DNA of 64,000 nt, from the NCBI RefSeq assembly GCF_036227325.1, contig NZ_CP109467.1, positions 744,001-808,000 on the forward strand, given 5' to 3'. This stretch comes from Streptomyces sp. NBC_01465 (GTDB taxonomy: Bacteria > Actinomycetota > Actinomycetes > Streptomycetales > Streptomycetaceae). Shown here one piece after another: positions 51,701 to 59,843 of this stretch. Position 1 is the first letter of the stretch, and the number at the start of each line of letters is the position of its first letter. The notes beneath the pieces are model-generated. The model had not been told where the DNA came from, searched no databases, and saw only the letters and a list, made by a program, of their open reading frames with translations. The position numbers and the translations under genes are program-made.

Positions 51701-53441
51701 CGGCACGGGCGGCCGCGAGCTCGGCGCGGTTCTCCTCGCCGGCGGCCTCCTTGGCGTGCTCCCCCGTCGTACGGGCCGCCTCGCGGGCAGCGTCCCAGGC
51801 GGCGACCGCCGACTTCTCCGCATCGCTGGCCGCGAGGGCGGCCCGTGCGGGGTCGGCGTCGGGGGCGGTGTCGTCGAGCCATCCCGCGCGTACCGCCTCG
51901 GCGGTCTCCTGCTCGACCTCGGTGAGCCGCTGGCGCAGATGTCCGGCCTCGCTGCGGGCGCGCTGTGCTTCGGTGGCGGCGGCGGTGGCGTCGCGGTGCG
52001 CGGCCTCGCCCGCCTCCTGGAGTGCGGCGGAGCGCTCCTCATGCTCACCCGCGATGCGCTCGCCGTCCTCGGCGGCGGTGTGCAGGGCCCGTACGAGCTC
52101 GGCGGCTGCCGTGGCGCGTGCGGCCAGCGCCGGTGCCGCGTCCCGCTCGGCCTCGCGGATCGCGACGGCGACCCGGGCGGAGCGGTCTGCGGCCGCGCGG
52201 TGGCGCAGTACGGCCTCGGCGGCCTGCCAGGCGGAGTGCAGCGTACGGGCGTCGGCGAGCTCCTTGCGCTGGGCGGCTGCCGACTTCTCCGCGACGGTCA
52301 GCGCCAACGAGGCGTGCCGGTAGGCGAGTTCGGCGGCGATCAGTGCGCGGCGGCCGCGGACCGACTCGGCCTCGGTGACCGTGTGGGCCGCGGCGGTGAC
52401 CTGCTGGGCGAGGTCGGCGGCGCGCCCTCGTTCCTCGCCGGCCCTGGCCGAGAGCCTGCGGGCGAGGGTGCGCGTACGGCGCTCGGCGCCCGCGTGGATG
52501 TCCCGGGCGCGGGCGCGGGTGGCGGTGGCGTCGACGATCCGGCCGAGCAGGTCGACGGAGCCCGCGGTGAAGTCCCGCTCCGCGGTGAGCTCGGCCCGGC
52601 GGCCGAGCTTGTTGCCGAAGCCGCCGACCAGGTCGGCGAGACCGTCGGTGTCCCGTGTGTCCGTGACGGCGCGCAGCAGCAGGTCGGTGAAGTCGGAGTC
52701 CTTCTTCACCGCGAAGAGGCCGGCCGCCTCGCCCTCGTCGGCGTTCATCTCCCGCTGGTAGCGGAAGAGTTCGGGGTCGAGGCCGAGATCGCCGAGGTGT
52801 TCGTTCCAGCGGTCGTGGATCTCTTCCCAGTGCACGTCCAGGTGCGGGTACGCCTTGCCGGACTCGGTGATCGCGTCGCGGAACCCCTTCATGGTGCGGC
52901 GCCGCCCGCGCGCACCCGAGGCGCCCTCCACCGGGGGCCGTACGGCGGTGGATTCGGCGACCGGCAGCGAGTCGAGGCTGAGGCCGGGCCCGGGGCGGAA
53001 GGAGTACCAGCCCTCGGCGAACTTCCGGGGGTCGTTGGAGACCTGCCGTCCGCGCCACTCGCTCGCCTTGCCGACGACGACCGTTTCACCGGTGATCGTG
53101 TGCTGCCACTCCAGCGCGACGTGCCCGCAGTCGTCGGCGAGCAGGAATTTGCGCAGGACGCCGGAGCTGGCGCCGCCGAGAGTGTTGCGGTGGCCGGGCA
53201 GCATCACGGAGAAGATCAGCTTCAGCAGGACGGACTTGCCGCCGCCGTTCTCGAGGAAGAGCACCCCGGCCGGGGCGGGCCGGCGCGGCGGACCGACCGG
53301 CTCGTCGGCGAAGAACTCCGCCTGCGCCGGCGCCGGGTGGGGCACGGGCGCGCCCACTCCACGCAGGTCGAGGACGGTGTCGGCGTAGCGCGCACCGGCA
53401 GGACCGATGGAGTAGAGACGGACCCGGGACAGCTCGTACAT
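48744..53441 (-). CDS. SMC/MukB-like ATPase (condensin or Wadjet JetC-like)
   Basis: The 1565-residue protein has an SMC-like layout. Near the N-terminus is Walker A FLENGGGKSVLL (64-70), where the usual first glycine is Leu. Two long alanine/glutamate/arginine-rich coiled-coil segments follow. A globular middle region lies at about 700-860 (YLGEHGIPALPGWRYLA and DGVVITDPAAHVRAREVL), in hinge position. At the C-terminus are the ABC signature FSGGQ (1426-1430) and Walker B TLFLDNPIGRAN, with D1464 followed by Asn where most SMC proteins have the catalytic Glu. It is too long and too divergent for chromosomal Smc. It is the last gene of a three-gene operon with the 319- and 511-aa proteins. Confidence 0.85.
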   Translation of the reverse strand: MYELSRVRLYSIGPAGARYADTVLDLRGVGAPVPHPAPAQAEFFADEPVGPPRRPAPAGVLFLENGGGKSVLLKLIFSVMLPGHRNTLGGASSGVLRKFLLADDCGHVALEWQHTITGETVVVGKASEWRGRQVSNDPRKFAEGWYSFRPGPGLSLDSLPVAESTAVRPPVEGASGARGRRRTMKGFRDAITESGKAYPHLDVHWEEIHDRWNEHLGDLGLDPELFRYQREMNADEGEAAGLFAVKKDSDFTDLLLRAVTDTRDTDGLADLVGGFGNKLGRRAELTAERDFTAGSVDLLGRIVDATATRARARDIHAGAERRTRTLARRLSARAGEERGRAADLAQQVTAAAHTVTEAESVRGRRALIAAELAYRHASLALTVAEKSAAAQRKELADARTLHSAWQAAEAVLRHRAAADRSARVAVAIREAERDAAPALAARATAAAELVRALHTAAEDGERIAGEHEERSAALQEAGEAAHRDATAAATEAQRARSEAGHLRQRLTEVEQETAEAVRAGWLDDTAPDADPARAALAASDAEKSAVAAWDAAREAARTTGEHAKEAAGEENRAELAAARAADAATAAENAYEAERRTTESIAADPRLGELLSLPPAAAAGLPGPRRGAGVTGAERGTAASQDPDGSGAARTEAPFTAEELDRSADELREVLDQGVAAAERQLFELRTAAADDARILGALGDGGLLPAGPDVLAAVEYLGEHGIPALPGWRYLAQAVDPADHAAVLAARPELVDGVVITDPAAHVRAREVLSGAALLPRSAVAVGTTAALLAPVPGPGTGADGDVFLVPPNPAMHDEHAADEERQALRSRTAERDEEIRNLAARLAGDRTLAARLGSWRADCPPGMLTELAGAARTARDAAEAAEAVLAEARTVRAETEEAAADAARVRDERQDTAQRARRVADVLAGLAFRLRERAGWQAKLRELADETAESEARAHTCLERARAADEDRRAAQRTADDAHRTARALRAERAEIAGVPENIPDPEPDAPRTALPALREAYRAASQLYEKVGVGADLRAEQARAESDESAALAELDRLTNKVRTRAAQLLESTDGADGPSRQAAAARAESLVQMLETRASTASEQLGRLRGEAERLAPADGEDTHTELPEEQVPADADAAQALLRTATSELAACADALETARAAHAELLHAHRVSEDAAGGFDETAALLRDLLRDRHDDETDESEEAPEPYPGSLEEARGSAAETRRSLRGCSGDLSAAEAAVREASDILVRHANSTRYEQVRTPARQQIRELPASALPEHAEKWAAAFAPRLRVLTDELEQLERNRDSIVDRLRGLVESALTTLRSAQRLSQLPEGLGEWSGQEFLRIRFEEPDQATLTERLGEVIDEATRAALKKNSDLRRDGMSLLLRGVQAALEPKGIAVEILKPDAVLRAERVPVGQMGDVFSGGQLLTAAIALYCTMAALRSNDRGRDKHRHAGTLFLDNPIGRANATYLLELQRAVSDALGVQLLYTTGLFDTTALAEFPLVIRLRNDADLRAGLKYISVEEHLRPGLPQQDPDGEVVHGEITATRMFKRAPAAAGQEA

Positions 53442-53472
53442 GGCGGCGGACTCTCGTCGTTCTCGGCAGCGG

Positions 53473-54432
53473 TCAGGAGTGGAAGGGCAGGCCGGCGTCG
53501 GCGGCCAGCTCGAGGTCTTCGGGGTCGGTCGGCATCACCAGCGTGGCGGTGCCGTCGGTCACCGGGACGACGCCCAGTTCGAGGAGCTCGGCCATGGCGG
53601 CGGTGCCGGCCATGTCGCGGACCTGGAGCTGGTAACGGGCGGTGGTTCTGTACGCGCCCCCGGCGTCGTCCCCGGTGCGCTGGAGGAAGCCGGAGTCGGT
53701 GAGGAAGGCGACGGCCTTGCCGACGATGCCGGTGGTGGATCCGGCGAGGCGCCGCGCGTCCTTGGTGGCGCCGGTGGAGCTGCGCCGGGCGTAGATCCGC
53801 CAGGCCGCTTCGAGACCGGGGGCCTCGCTGGCCGGGTCGGTGTTCTCGCCGAGTTCCTCGGCCCGCTCCTCCAGCCGCCGGCAGGCCTGGCGTACGAACG
53901 CGTCGACTCCGTTGACGGTGATGCGTCCGATGTAGCCGTCGTCGGCGAGGTCCTCGGGGCGCGGGAAGGCCATGGCGGCGACCGCCAGATGCGCGAGTCC
54001 GTGCAGGAAGCGGTCGGCGGAGTCCGCGGCCGTACGCCGGGCGTAGTCGCCCATCCGTACGGCGAAGACCGAGTCCTCGCCCGCTGTCACGGCCATTCCC
54101 GCCCGGGTCGAGACCTCCAGGACGACCAGGCCGAGCCCGGCGGCGACCGCGTCGGCGAGCCGCGCGAAGGCGGACTCCTCGCGGTACCTGCGGAGCAGTT
54201 CCGCGTAGTCGGCGTCGCGTGCGGGCATCAGCTTGGGCTGCAGCCCGAAGGCGACGAGCCGTGCGGCGTCGGCGGCGTCGGCCGGTGTCACGGCGGCGGG
54301 CGACGCGGGAGTCCGGTCGGCCTCCACCGTGTCCGCGGCGGCCGCCTCGCTCCACGCGGTGTGCTCGGCGTGGGTCTCGCTCACGGCTTCGGCTCCTCGG
54401 TCATGTCGGTCGTTTCCGTACGCGGTGCTCAT
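53473..54432 (-). CDS. SMC-operon accessory protein (MukE/JetB-like by position)
   Basis: The 319-residue protein has a disordered N-terminal tail of about 60 residues, then helices (LRRYREESAFARLADAVAAG), a middle domain with ITVNGVDAFVRQACRRLEER, and a C-terminal winged-helix-like segment GIVGKAVAFLTDSGFLQRTG followed by YRTTARYQLQVRDM. Size, position between a helical kleisin-like gene and the SMC-like gene, and possible winged helix fit MukE/MksE/JetB, but I see no specific signature. The ATG at 54432 overlaps the upstream stop (ATGA). Confidence 0.75.
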   Translation of the reverse strand: MSTAYGNDRHDRGAEAVSETHAEHTAWSEAAAADTVEADRTPASPAAVTPADAADAARLVAFGLQPKLMPARDADYAELLRRYREESAFARLADAVAAGLGLVVLEVSTRAGMAVTAGEDSVFAVRMGDYARRTAADSADRFLHGLAHLAVAAMAFPRPEDLADDGYIGRITVNGVDAFVRQACRRLEERAEELGENTDPASEAPGLEAAWRIYARRSSTGATKDARRLAGSTTGIVGKAVAFLTDSGFLQRTGDDAGGAYRTTARYQLQVRDMAGTAAMAELLELGVVPVTDGTATLVMPTDPEDLELAADAGLPFHS

Positions 54433-55964
54433 GCGGCCTCGTTCCGGCCGGCGGCCATCGAGGCCGTGTCGAGGAGCGCCGTCCCCACGATCAGGTCGGC
54501 GCCGCCGAACTCGGGGTCGTCGAGCTCGGTCCCGTCGTCCACGGCGAACAGCAGCCGCTGCTCTCCCTGCCGGTAGGCGGTGCCGACCGGCGGGCTGGCC
54601 GCGTGAACCGCCAGCAGGGCGACCAGATACGGCAGTTCGGGATCGCGCCGGCGTGCCTCGGCGAGCAGTCCGGAGAGTCTGCGGGGCGCGTCGTGCTCCA
54701 GGTCGAGCAGTTCCATGGCGCTCGCCAGCTGCTCCTCGCTGAAGCGGCTGTCGTCGGGCGTGGCGATCAGATCGGGCTCGGGCATCTCGGCGCCCAGGTG
54801 TTCGCGCTCCGTCGGCGGGGTCAGCAGTATGTCGACGAGGTCCCCCATGCGTACGGACACGGGCGTGCGCAGCCCGGTGCCGCGCGCGAAGAACGCGTCC
54901 GTGACCCGGCGGGCCTGCTCCACCGGCAGGGGCAGCAGGGGGGCCACGAGCTGTCCGTACAGATCGAGGCCCGCGGTCGTGGTGGGTGCCGCGAAGGCCT
55001 GCCGGTCCTGCTCGGCGCGGAAGAGCGGGCCCGCTTCGAGGAGCCGGGACTGCAACTGCGTATGGCGGCGGATGCAGTCCTTGACGATGTCGACGAGCTC
55101 GGCCGCCCGCCGCTTGTGCTCTTGGTCCTCGGCCTCGTCGCGCGCCTTGCGGATGTTGGTGAGGATCGCGTTCTCGTGGCGGTAGCGGTCGGCGACGTGG
55201 TCGAGCGCCTCGGCGATCATGTCGGGCACGGCGTTGAGCCAGTCGACGGCCCGCACATTGCGCCGGGTCGCCTCCAGGGTCCTGCGCAGCGTCTCCGCGT
55301 ACTGCACGGTGCGGTATCTGGCCTGCTCGGCGGCGAGCTGGGCATCGGCGAGCCGCCCCCGGCTGATCAGCACTTCGAGCTTGACCTCGGCGGCGATCTG
55401 GGCGCTGGTCACATCGGTGTCGAGCGCGCCGACCAGGACGTTGACGGCCTCGTCCGTGGTGCGCAGATAGACGCTGCCGCCGTACCCGGGCACCTCCTCG
55501 ACGAGCTTGAAGTCGTAATCGCGCCGGGTGTACGCACCGTCGGACCCGAACGTCCCGTAGACCGCGCGGAAGCCCCGGTCGACGCTCCCCACGTTGATCA
55601 GGTTCTCCAGCACCCAGCGGGCCACCCGCTCGTGCTCGGATGCGGGGCGCCGCGGGGCCTGGGCCGCGACGCGCGGCAGCAGCCTGGCGATTATCTGGTC
55701 GTGGTCGGCTCCGGTGTCGAAGTCCATGTTGAGCGTGACCAGGTCGATGGCGGCGAGCGCGATCTCCGCCATGGCGTAGACCGTGTACTCCCCGGCCAGA
55801 TTGGCCTTGCGTACGTCGAGGTCGTGCAGCGGTGCGGTGCACGCGAGCGCACGAAGGCGCCGCGCGAGCCCTTCGTCGGCGGCCGGGCCCTGTGCGGGCC
55901 GCGGCCCCGCGCTGAGCTGGGGCGGAACGAATTCCGTCGAGGCGGTCGAGGCTGGCGATGTCAC
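54429..55964 (-). CDS. SMC-operon accessory protein (MukF/JetA kleisin-like by position)
   Basis: The 511-residue soluble protein is mostly helical, with a predicted-looking coiled segment around NILTNIRKAR-type sequence (RYRHENAILTNIRKARDEAE) and VDIVKDCIRRHTQLQSRLL. The N-terminal domain shows YTVYAMAEIALAAIDLVTLN. Length and first position in an operon ending in an SMC-like ATPase suggest a kleisin of the MukF/MksF/JetA group. Start GTG 55964 is inferred because a -10-like TAATCT lies 7 nt before it (leaderless); GTG 55988 and TTG 55994 are alternatives. No Shine-Dalgarno is present. Confidence 0.72.
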   Translation of the reverse strand: MTSPASTASTEFVPPQLSAGPRPAQGPAADEGLARRLRALACTAPLHDLDVRKANLAGEYTVYAMAEIALAAIDLVTLNMDFDTGADHDQIIARLLPRVAAQAPRRPASEHERVARWVLENLINVGSVDRGFRAVYGTFGSDGAYTRRDYDFKLVEEVPGYGGSVYLRTTDEAVNVLVGALDTDVTSAQIAAEVKLEVLISRGRLADAQLAAEQARYRTVQYAETLRRTLEATRRNVRAVDWLNAVPDMIAEALDHVADRYRHENAILTNIRKARDEAEDQEHKRRAAELVDIVKDCIRRHTQLQSRLLEAGPLFRAEQDRQAFAAPTTTAGLDLYGQLVAPLLPLPVEQARRVTDAFFARGTGLRTPVSVRMGDLVDILLTPPTEREHLGAEMPEPDLIATPDDSRFSEEQLASAMELLDLEHDAPRRLSGLLAEARRRDPELPYLVALLAVHAASPPVGTAYRQGEQRLLFAVDDGTELDDPEFGGADLIVGTALLDTASMAAGRNEAA

Positions 55965-56111
55965 GACGGACAGATTAGGTCCTCGCACTGACAACGGTCG
56001 AAACGGCGCGGATGGGGCAGCTCACTCGAAAGATTCGGCAGGCGGCTCAGCGTTGCCACCACAACACCGCTAGACTTTTGTTGAACAATCCCGAGCCGTC
56101 CCGGAGTTCCC
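55965..56111. promoter_or_regulatory. divergent promoter region of SMC-like operon and gntR-pxp operon
   Basis: On the minus strand TAATCT (55971-55976) precedes the GTG of the first SMC-operon gene by 7 nt. On the plus strand TAGACT (56071-56076) precedes TTGTTGAACAA (56078-56088), a perfect dyad (TTGTT-G-AACAA). The dyad is probably the GntR autoregulatory operator, overlapping the predicted start of transcription. Confidence 0.6.
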
Positions 56112-56759
56112 ATGGCGAACACCGCACAGCGCACCGCCGACCTGCTGCGTGAGCGCATCACGCAGGGCGCGCTGACGCCCGGGACGCGGCTCTCGGAGGA
56201 GGCACTCGGTGTGGCGATGGGCGTCTCGCGCAACACGCTGCGCGAGGCCTTCCGGCTGCTCGCCCACGGACGGCTGGTCGAGCACGAGCCGAATCGCGGG
56301 GTTTTCGTCCGCAGGCCGAGCGCGGCCGACATCGCGGACATCTATGCCGTACGGACCGCCTTGGAGACGGCGGGTGTACGGGCCCTGGCGGCGGCCCCCG
56401 CCGGACACCTGCGCGCCGTCACCGACGCCGTCGCCGACGCCGAGGCGTGCGCGGAGATCGCCGACTGGGCCGGTGCCGGCACCGCCGACCTCCGCTTCCA
56501 CCAGGCGCTGGGCGCGCTGTCGTGCAGTCCGCGCATCGACACGTACCTCGCCGGGCTGCTCGCGGAACTGCGCCTGGCCTTCGTCACCATGCCGTCGCAG
56601 CAGCTCCTCCACGAGCCTTTCCTGCACCGCAACCGGACCATCGCCGACCTCCTGACGGCAGGGCGCACGGCCGATGCGGAGGACGAACTGCACCGCTACC
56701 TCCAGGACGCCTGCCGGACCGTCCTCGGCACACTCCAGCTCCAGGAAGGGCCGCGATGA
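56112..56759 (+). CDS. GntR-family (FadR/FCD) transcriptional regulator
   Basis: The 215-residue protein has a winged helix at about 8-75 (LLRERITQGALTPGTRLSEE and VSRNTLREAFRLLAHGRLVE) and a C-terminal FCD helical effector domain (about 80-200). It probably senses 5-oxoproline or a related metabolite, since the next three genes encode 5-oxoprolinase. GGAG precedes the ATG. Its stop overlaps pxpA by four bases, so the repressor and enzyme genes are co-translated. Confidence 0.9.
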   Translation: MANTAQRTADLLRERITQGALTPGTRLSEEALGVAMGVSRNTLREAFRLLAHGRLVEHEPNRGVFVRRPSAADIADIYAVRTALETAGVRALAAAPAGHLRAVTDAVADAEACAEIADWAGAGTADLRFHQALGALSCSPRIDTYLAGLLAELRLAFVTMPSQQLLHEPFLHRNRTIADLLTAGRTADAEDELHRYLQDACRTVLGTLQLQEGPR

Positions 56760-57514
56760 CCACGATCGACCTCAACGCCGACCTCGGCGAGGGATTCGGC
56801 CGCTGGACGCTCACCGACGACGAGGCCCTGCTCTCGGTCGTCACGAGCGCCAATGTCGCGTGCGGGTTCCACGCGGGCGACCCGTCCACCATGCGCCGCG
56901 TCTGCGAGCTGGCCGCCGAGCGCGGGGTGCGGATCGGCGCGCAGGTGTCCTACCGCGACCTGGCGGGCTTCGGGCGGCGCGCCATGGAGGTGCCCGCGGA
57001 CGAGCTGGCCGACGAAGTCGCGTACCAGATCGGCGCGTTGGAGGTCTTCGCACGCGCGGCAGGATCCCGGGTCGCGTACGTCAAACCGCACGGCGCGCTC
57101 TACAACCGCACGGTGCACGACGAGGACCAGGCGGGCGCCGTCGTCGCCGGCGTACGGATCGCGGGCGGCGCGCTGCCGGTGCTCGGTCTGCCCGGTTCGC
57201 TGCTGCTGGAGGCCGCGCGGAAGGCCGGACTGCCTCCGGTGAAGGAGGCCTTCGCCGACCGCGCGTACACCTCCCGCGGCACCCTCGTACCGCGCGGTGA
57301 GCCCGGTGCGGTGGTCCACGACGGCGACGCGGTCGTCGCCCGCGCGCTGTCCATGGCGCGCGACCGGTCGGTGACGGCGATCACCGGCGAGCGGCTTCCC
57401 GTGCACGCGAGGTCCCTGTGCCTGCACGGCGACACTCCGGGAGCGGCCGCACTCGCCCAGCGCGTGCGGAGCGAACTGCGCGCCTCGGGCGTCGAGTTGG
57501 AGCCCTTCGCATGA
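56756..57514 (+). CDS. pxpA: 5-oxoprolinase subunit A (LamB/YcsF)
   Basis: The 252-residue protein starts MTTIDLNADLGEGFGRWTLT, the LamB/YcsF signature, with ANVACGFHAGDPSTM, YVKPHGALYNRTV and EAFADRAYTSRGTLVPRG. PxpA with PxpB and PxpC converts 5-oxoproline plus ATP to glutamate, disposing of damaged glutamine/glutamate. Overlaps of four bases on both sides tie gntR-pxpABC into one operon. Confidence 0.96.
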   Translation: MTTIDLNADLGEGFGRWTLTDDEALLSVVTSANVACGFHAGDPSTMRRVCELAAERGVRIGAQVSYRDLAGFGRRAMEVPADELADEVAYQIGALEVFARAAGSRVAYVKPHGALYNRTVHDEDQAGAVVAGVRIAGGALPVLGLPGSLLLEAARKAGLPPVKEAFADRAYTSRGTLVPRGEPGAVVHDGDAVVARALSMARDRSVTAITGERLPVHARSLCLHGDTPGAAALAQRVRSELRASGVELEPFA

Positions 57515-58134
57515 GGCCGCTGCGCATGGGAGCACACGCCTTGCTGATCGAGCTCGGCTCGGCCGAGGAGGTCGAGGCGCTCCACGCCGAACTGCTCCGC
57601 CGCCGCGGCGCCGGCACGCTCCCCGCCGTACGGGACATCGTCCCCGCGGCCAGGACCGTCCTCCTCGACGGCCTCGACCGACCGGGCGCCCTCGCCGAGG
57701 AGATGGCCCACTGGGACGTGCCGCCGCTGACCGCCGCGGACGGCCCGGAGGTCAGCATCCCCGTCCGCTACGACGGCCCCGACCTGGCCGAGGTCGCCTC
57801 CCTCTGGGGCGTGGCCCCCGCCGACATCCCCGGCATCGTCTCCGGCACGGCCTTCCGCGTCGCGTTCTGCGGATTCGCCCCCGGCTTCGGCTATCTGACC
57901 GGCCTCCCCGCCCGGTTCCGGCTGCCCCGCCGCGCCACGCCTCGTACCGCCGTCCCCGCCGGAACACTCGCCCTCGCAGGTGAGTTCGCAGGGGTCTACC
58001 CCCGATCGTCCCCCGGCGGCTGGCAGTTGATCGGCTCCACGGACACCGCGCTGTGGGATCCCTCCCGCGAGCCCGCAGCGCTCTTCTCACCGGGCACCCG
58101 TGTGCGGTTCATCAACACCGGGGCGGCACGATGA
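57511..58134 (+). CDS. pxpB: 5-oxoprolinase subunit B (KipI-like)
   Basis: The 207-residue protein shows the KipI/allophanate hydrolase subunit 1 motifs: IPVRYDGPDLAEVASLWGVA, CGFAPGFGYLTGLPARFRLP and PGGWQLIGSTD. It forms a complex with PxpC. Starts and ends overlap neighbours by four bases (ATGA). Confidence 0.95.
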   Translation: MRPLRMGAHALLIELGSAEEVEALHAELLRRRGAGTLPAVRDIVPAARTVLLDGLDRPGALAEEMAHWDVPPLTAADGPEVSIPVRYDGPDLAEVASLWGVAPADIPGIVSGTAFRVAFCGFAPGFGYLTGLPARFRLPRRATPRTAVPAGTLALAGEFAGVYPRSSPGGWQLIGSTDTALWDPSREPAALFSPGTRVRFINTGAAR

Positions 58135-58994
58135 GCCTCGAAGTCGTACGCCCGGGAGCCCTGACCACCGTCCAGGACCTCGGCCGCCCCGGCCATGCCC
58201 ATCTCGGCGTACCGCGCTCCGGCGCCCTCGATCCGTACGCCCACCGTCTCGCCAATCTCCTGACCGGCAACCCGCCGGAGGCCGCGACCCTGGAGACCAC
58301 CGTCGACGGCGCAGCCCTGCGCGCCACCGCCCCCGTCACGGCCGCCGTCACCGGAGCTCCCTGTCCGGTACGGATCGACGGCCGGCCCGCGCCCTGGGGC
58401 GCCGCGATCCGTGTCCCCGCCGGCTGTGTCCTCGACGTGGGGCGTGCGGTTTCGGGCGTACGGAGCTACGTCGCTTTCCGCGGCGGCATCGACGTCGAAC
58501 CGGTCCTCGACAGCCGCGCCACAGACCTCCTCTCCGGCCTGGGGCCCGCGCCGCTCACCACGGGGCTGACACTCGGCCTCGGGTCCCCGCACGCCCCCTC
58601 CACGGGCGCCGACGCCCTTCCCGCTCCCGGGCCGCCCACCGAACTGGTCCTCCCGCTGCACCTCGGCCCGCGCGACGACTGGTTCGCCCCACAAGCGGTG
58701 CAGGATCTCGCCCGCACCCGCTACCGGGTCTCCTCCGCGAGCAACCGCGTCGGCCTGCGTACGGAAGGCCCGCCCCTGGAGCGCACCACCCCTGGCGAAC
58801 TCCCCAGCGAGGGCATGGTGCTGGGCGCCGTCCAGGTCCCGCCCAACGGCCTTCCCGTCGTCTTCCTCGCCGACCACCCCGTCACCGGCGGCTATCCGGT
58901 CCTCGGCGCGGTCCCGGAGGAACACCTCGCCGCAGCCGCCCAGGCCGCCCCCGGCACTCCGGTGGTCTTCCTCCCGCTCCTCCGCCGCACCTGA
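58131..58994 (+). CDS. pxpC: 5-oxoprolinase subunit C (KipA-like)
   Basis: The 287-residue protein carries the KipA/allophanate hydrolase subunit 2 layout: VVRPGALTTVQDLGRPGHAH, LGVPRSGALDPYAHRLAN and the later SSASNRVGLRTEGPPLER. Its last codon abuts the stop of the convergent SGNH gene (58994/58995), so the pxp operon ends without a visible terminator. Confidence 0.95.
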   Translation: MSLEVVRPGALTTVQDLGRPGHAHLGVPRSGALDPYAHRLANLLTGNPPEAATLETTVDGAALRATAPVTAAVTGAPCPVRIDGRPAPWGAAIRVPAGCVLDVGRAVSGVRSYVAFRGGIDVEPVLDSRATDLLSGLGPAPLTTGLTLGLGSPHAPSTGADALPAPGPPTELVLPLHLGPRDDWFAPQAVQDLARTRYRVSSASNRVGLRTEGPPLERTTPGELPSEGMVLGAVQVPPNGLPVVFLADHPVTGGYPVLGAVPEEHLAAAAQAAPGTPVVFLPLLRRT

Positions 58995-59843
58995 TCAGAC
59001 CGCCTCCGCGGGCCCGGGAAGCGCGGACAGCGCGGACGCCACCGCATGCGCCGTCCCCAGATCGAGCCCCAGGCTGGTGCCGCGCACCCGGTGCCGTATC
59101 TCCTCCGCCGTCAGCCGCATCAGCTGCGGCAGCAGATCGGTGCAGCGCCGCGCCATCCACCCCGTCCCCGCCGTGGCCAGCCACAGCAGACTCGCCGACC
59201 GGGTGGGTCCCGGCTGCTCGGGTTCCGCAGCCGGTACGTCGCCCAACTCCAGCCCCGCTTCGCCAAGTCGCGCATGGAAGCGGACGGCCAGCATCCGGTG
59301 ACCGCGCTCCCCCGGATGCAGCCGGTCCGCGCTCCACATCGACCGGTCGCTCACCCACTCCCCGTCGGCGGCATGCAGATGCACGGCCCCGTACCGCCGC
59401 GACAGCTCGTGCACCACCGCGTTCACCGCGTGCTGCCGCCGGGCCAACGGCCGCCCGAGCACACCCGGAAGCCCCAGCATCGTCCCCGGATCGGGCAGAC
59501 AGGCGGTCATCACCAGCGCCCCGCGCGCGGCGAACTCCGCGCAGACGAGATCGAGTCGGGCCGTCACCTCATGAATGTCGAAGGTGCAGCGCAGGGTGTC
59601 GTTCACGCCCACCACCACCGACACGAGATCGGGCCGGAAGGCCAGCGCGGCGGGCAGCTGATCCGCCACGACGTCACCGGTCTGCGCCCCGCTCGCCGCG
59701 AAGTTGCGGAATTCCACCGGGCTTTCACCCGGTGCGAGCCCGTCCGCGAGCAGCGCCGCCCACCCGCGCCAGCCGCCCTCCACCGGGTCGCCGACCCCTT
59801 CGGTCAGCGAGTCGCCCAACGCGGCGAAACGGAGCGCCTTCAT
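58995..59843 (-). CDS. SGNH/GDSL hydrolase
   Basis: The 282-residue protein has the SGNH blocks GDSLTEG (residues 10-16; Ser nucleophile), GAQTGDVV, GVNDTLR and the catalytic DRLHPGERGH. It probably removes an acyl or acetyl group from a glycan or lipid in the cytoplasm. It is the last gene of an operon with two glycosyltransferases and overlaps the preceding gene by four bases, which suggests action on their product. Confidence 0.9.
   Translation of the reverse strand: MKALRFAALGDSLTEGVGDPVEGGWRGWAALLADGLAPGESPVEFRNFAASGAQTGDVVADQLPAALAFRPDLVSVVVGVNDTLRCTFDIHEVTARLDLVCAEFAARGALVMTACLPDPGTMLGLPGVLGRPLARRQHAVNAVVHELSRRYGAVHLHAADGEWVSDRSMWSADRLHPGERGHRMLAVRFHARLGEAGLELGDVPAAEPEQPGPTRSASLLWLATAGTGWMARRCTDLLPQLMRLTAEEIRHRVRGTSLGLDLGTAHAVASALSALPGPAEAV

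Noticed and set aside
48807..53702. 1631-aa open frame on the plus strand opposite the SMC-like gene
   Set aside because: It is the mirror of the GC-biased coding strand; amino acid composition is abnormal (long Gly/Arg/Val runs), it has no motifs, while the minus strand has Walker motifs.
53473..55842. 789-aa extension of the 319-aa accessory gene
   Set aside because: The extension overlaps the 511-aa gene completely; the ATGA overlap at 54429-54432 gives a proper start.
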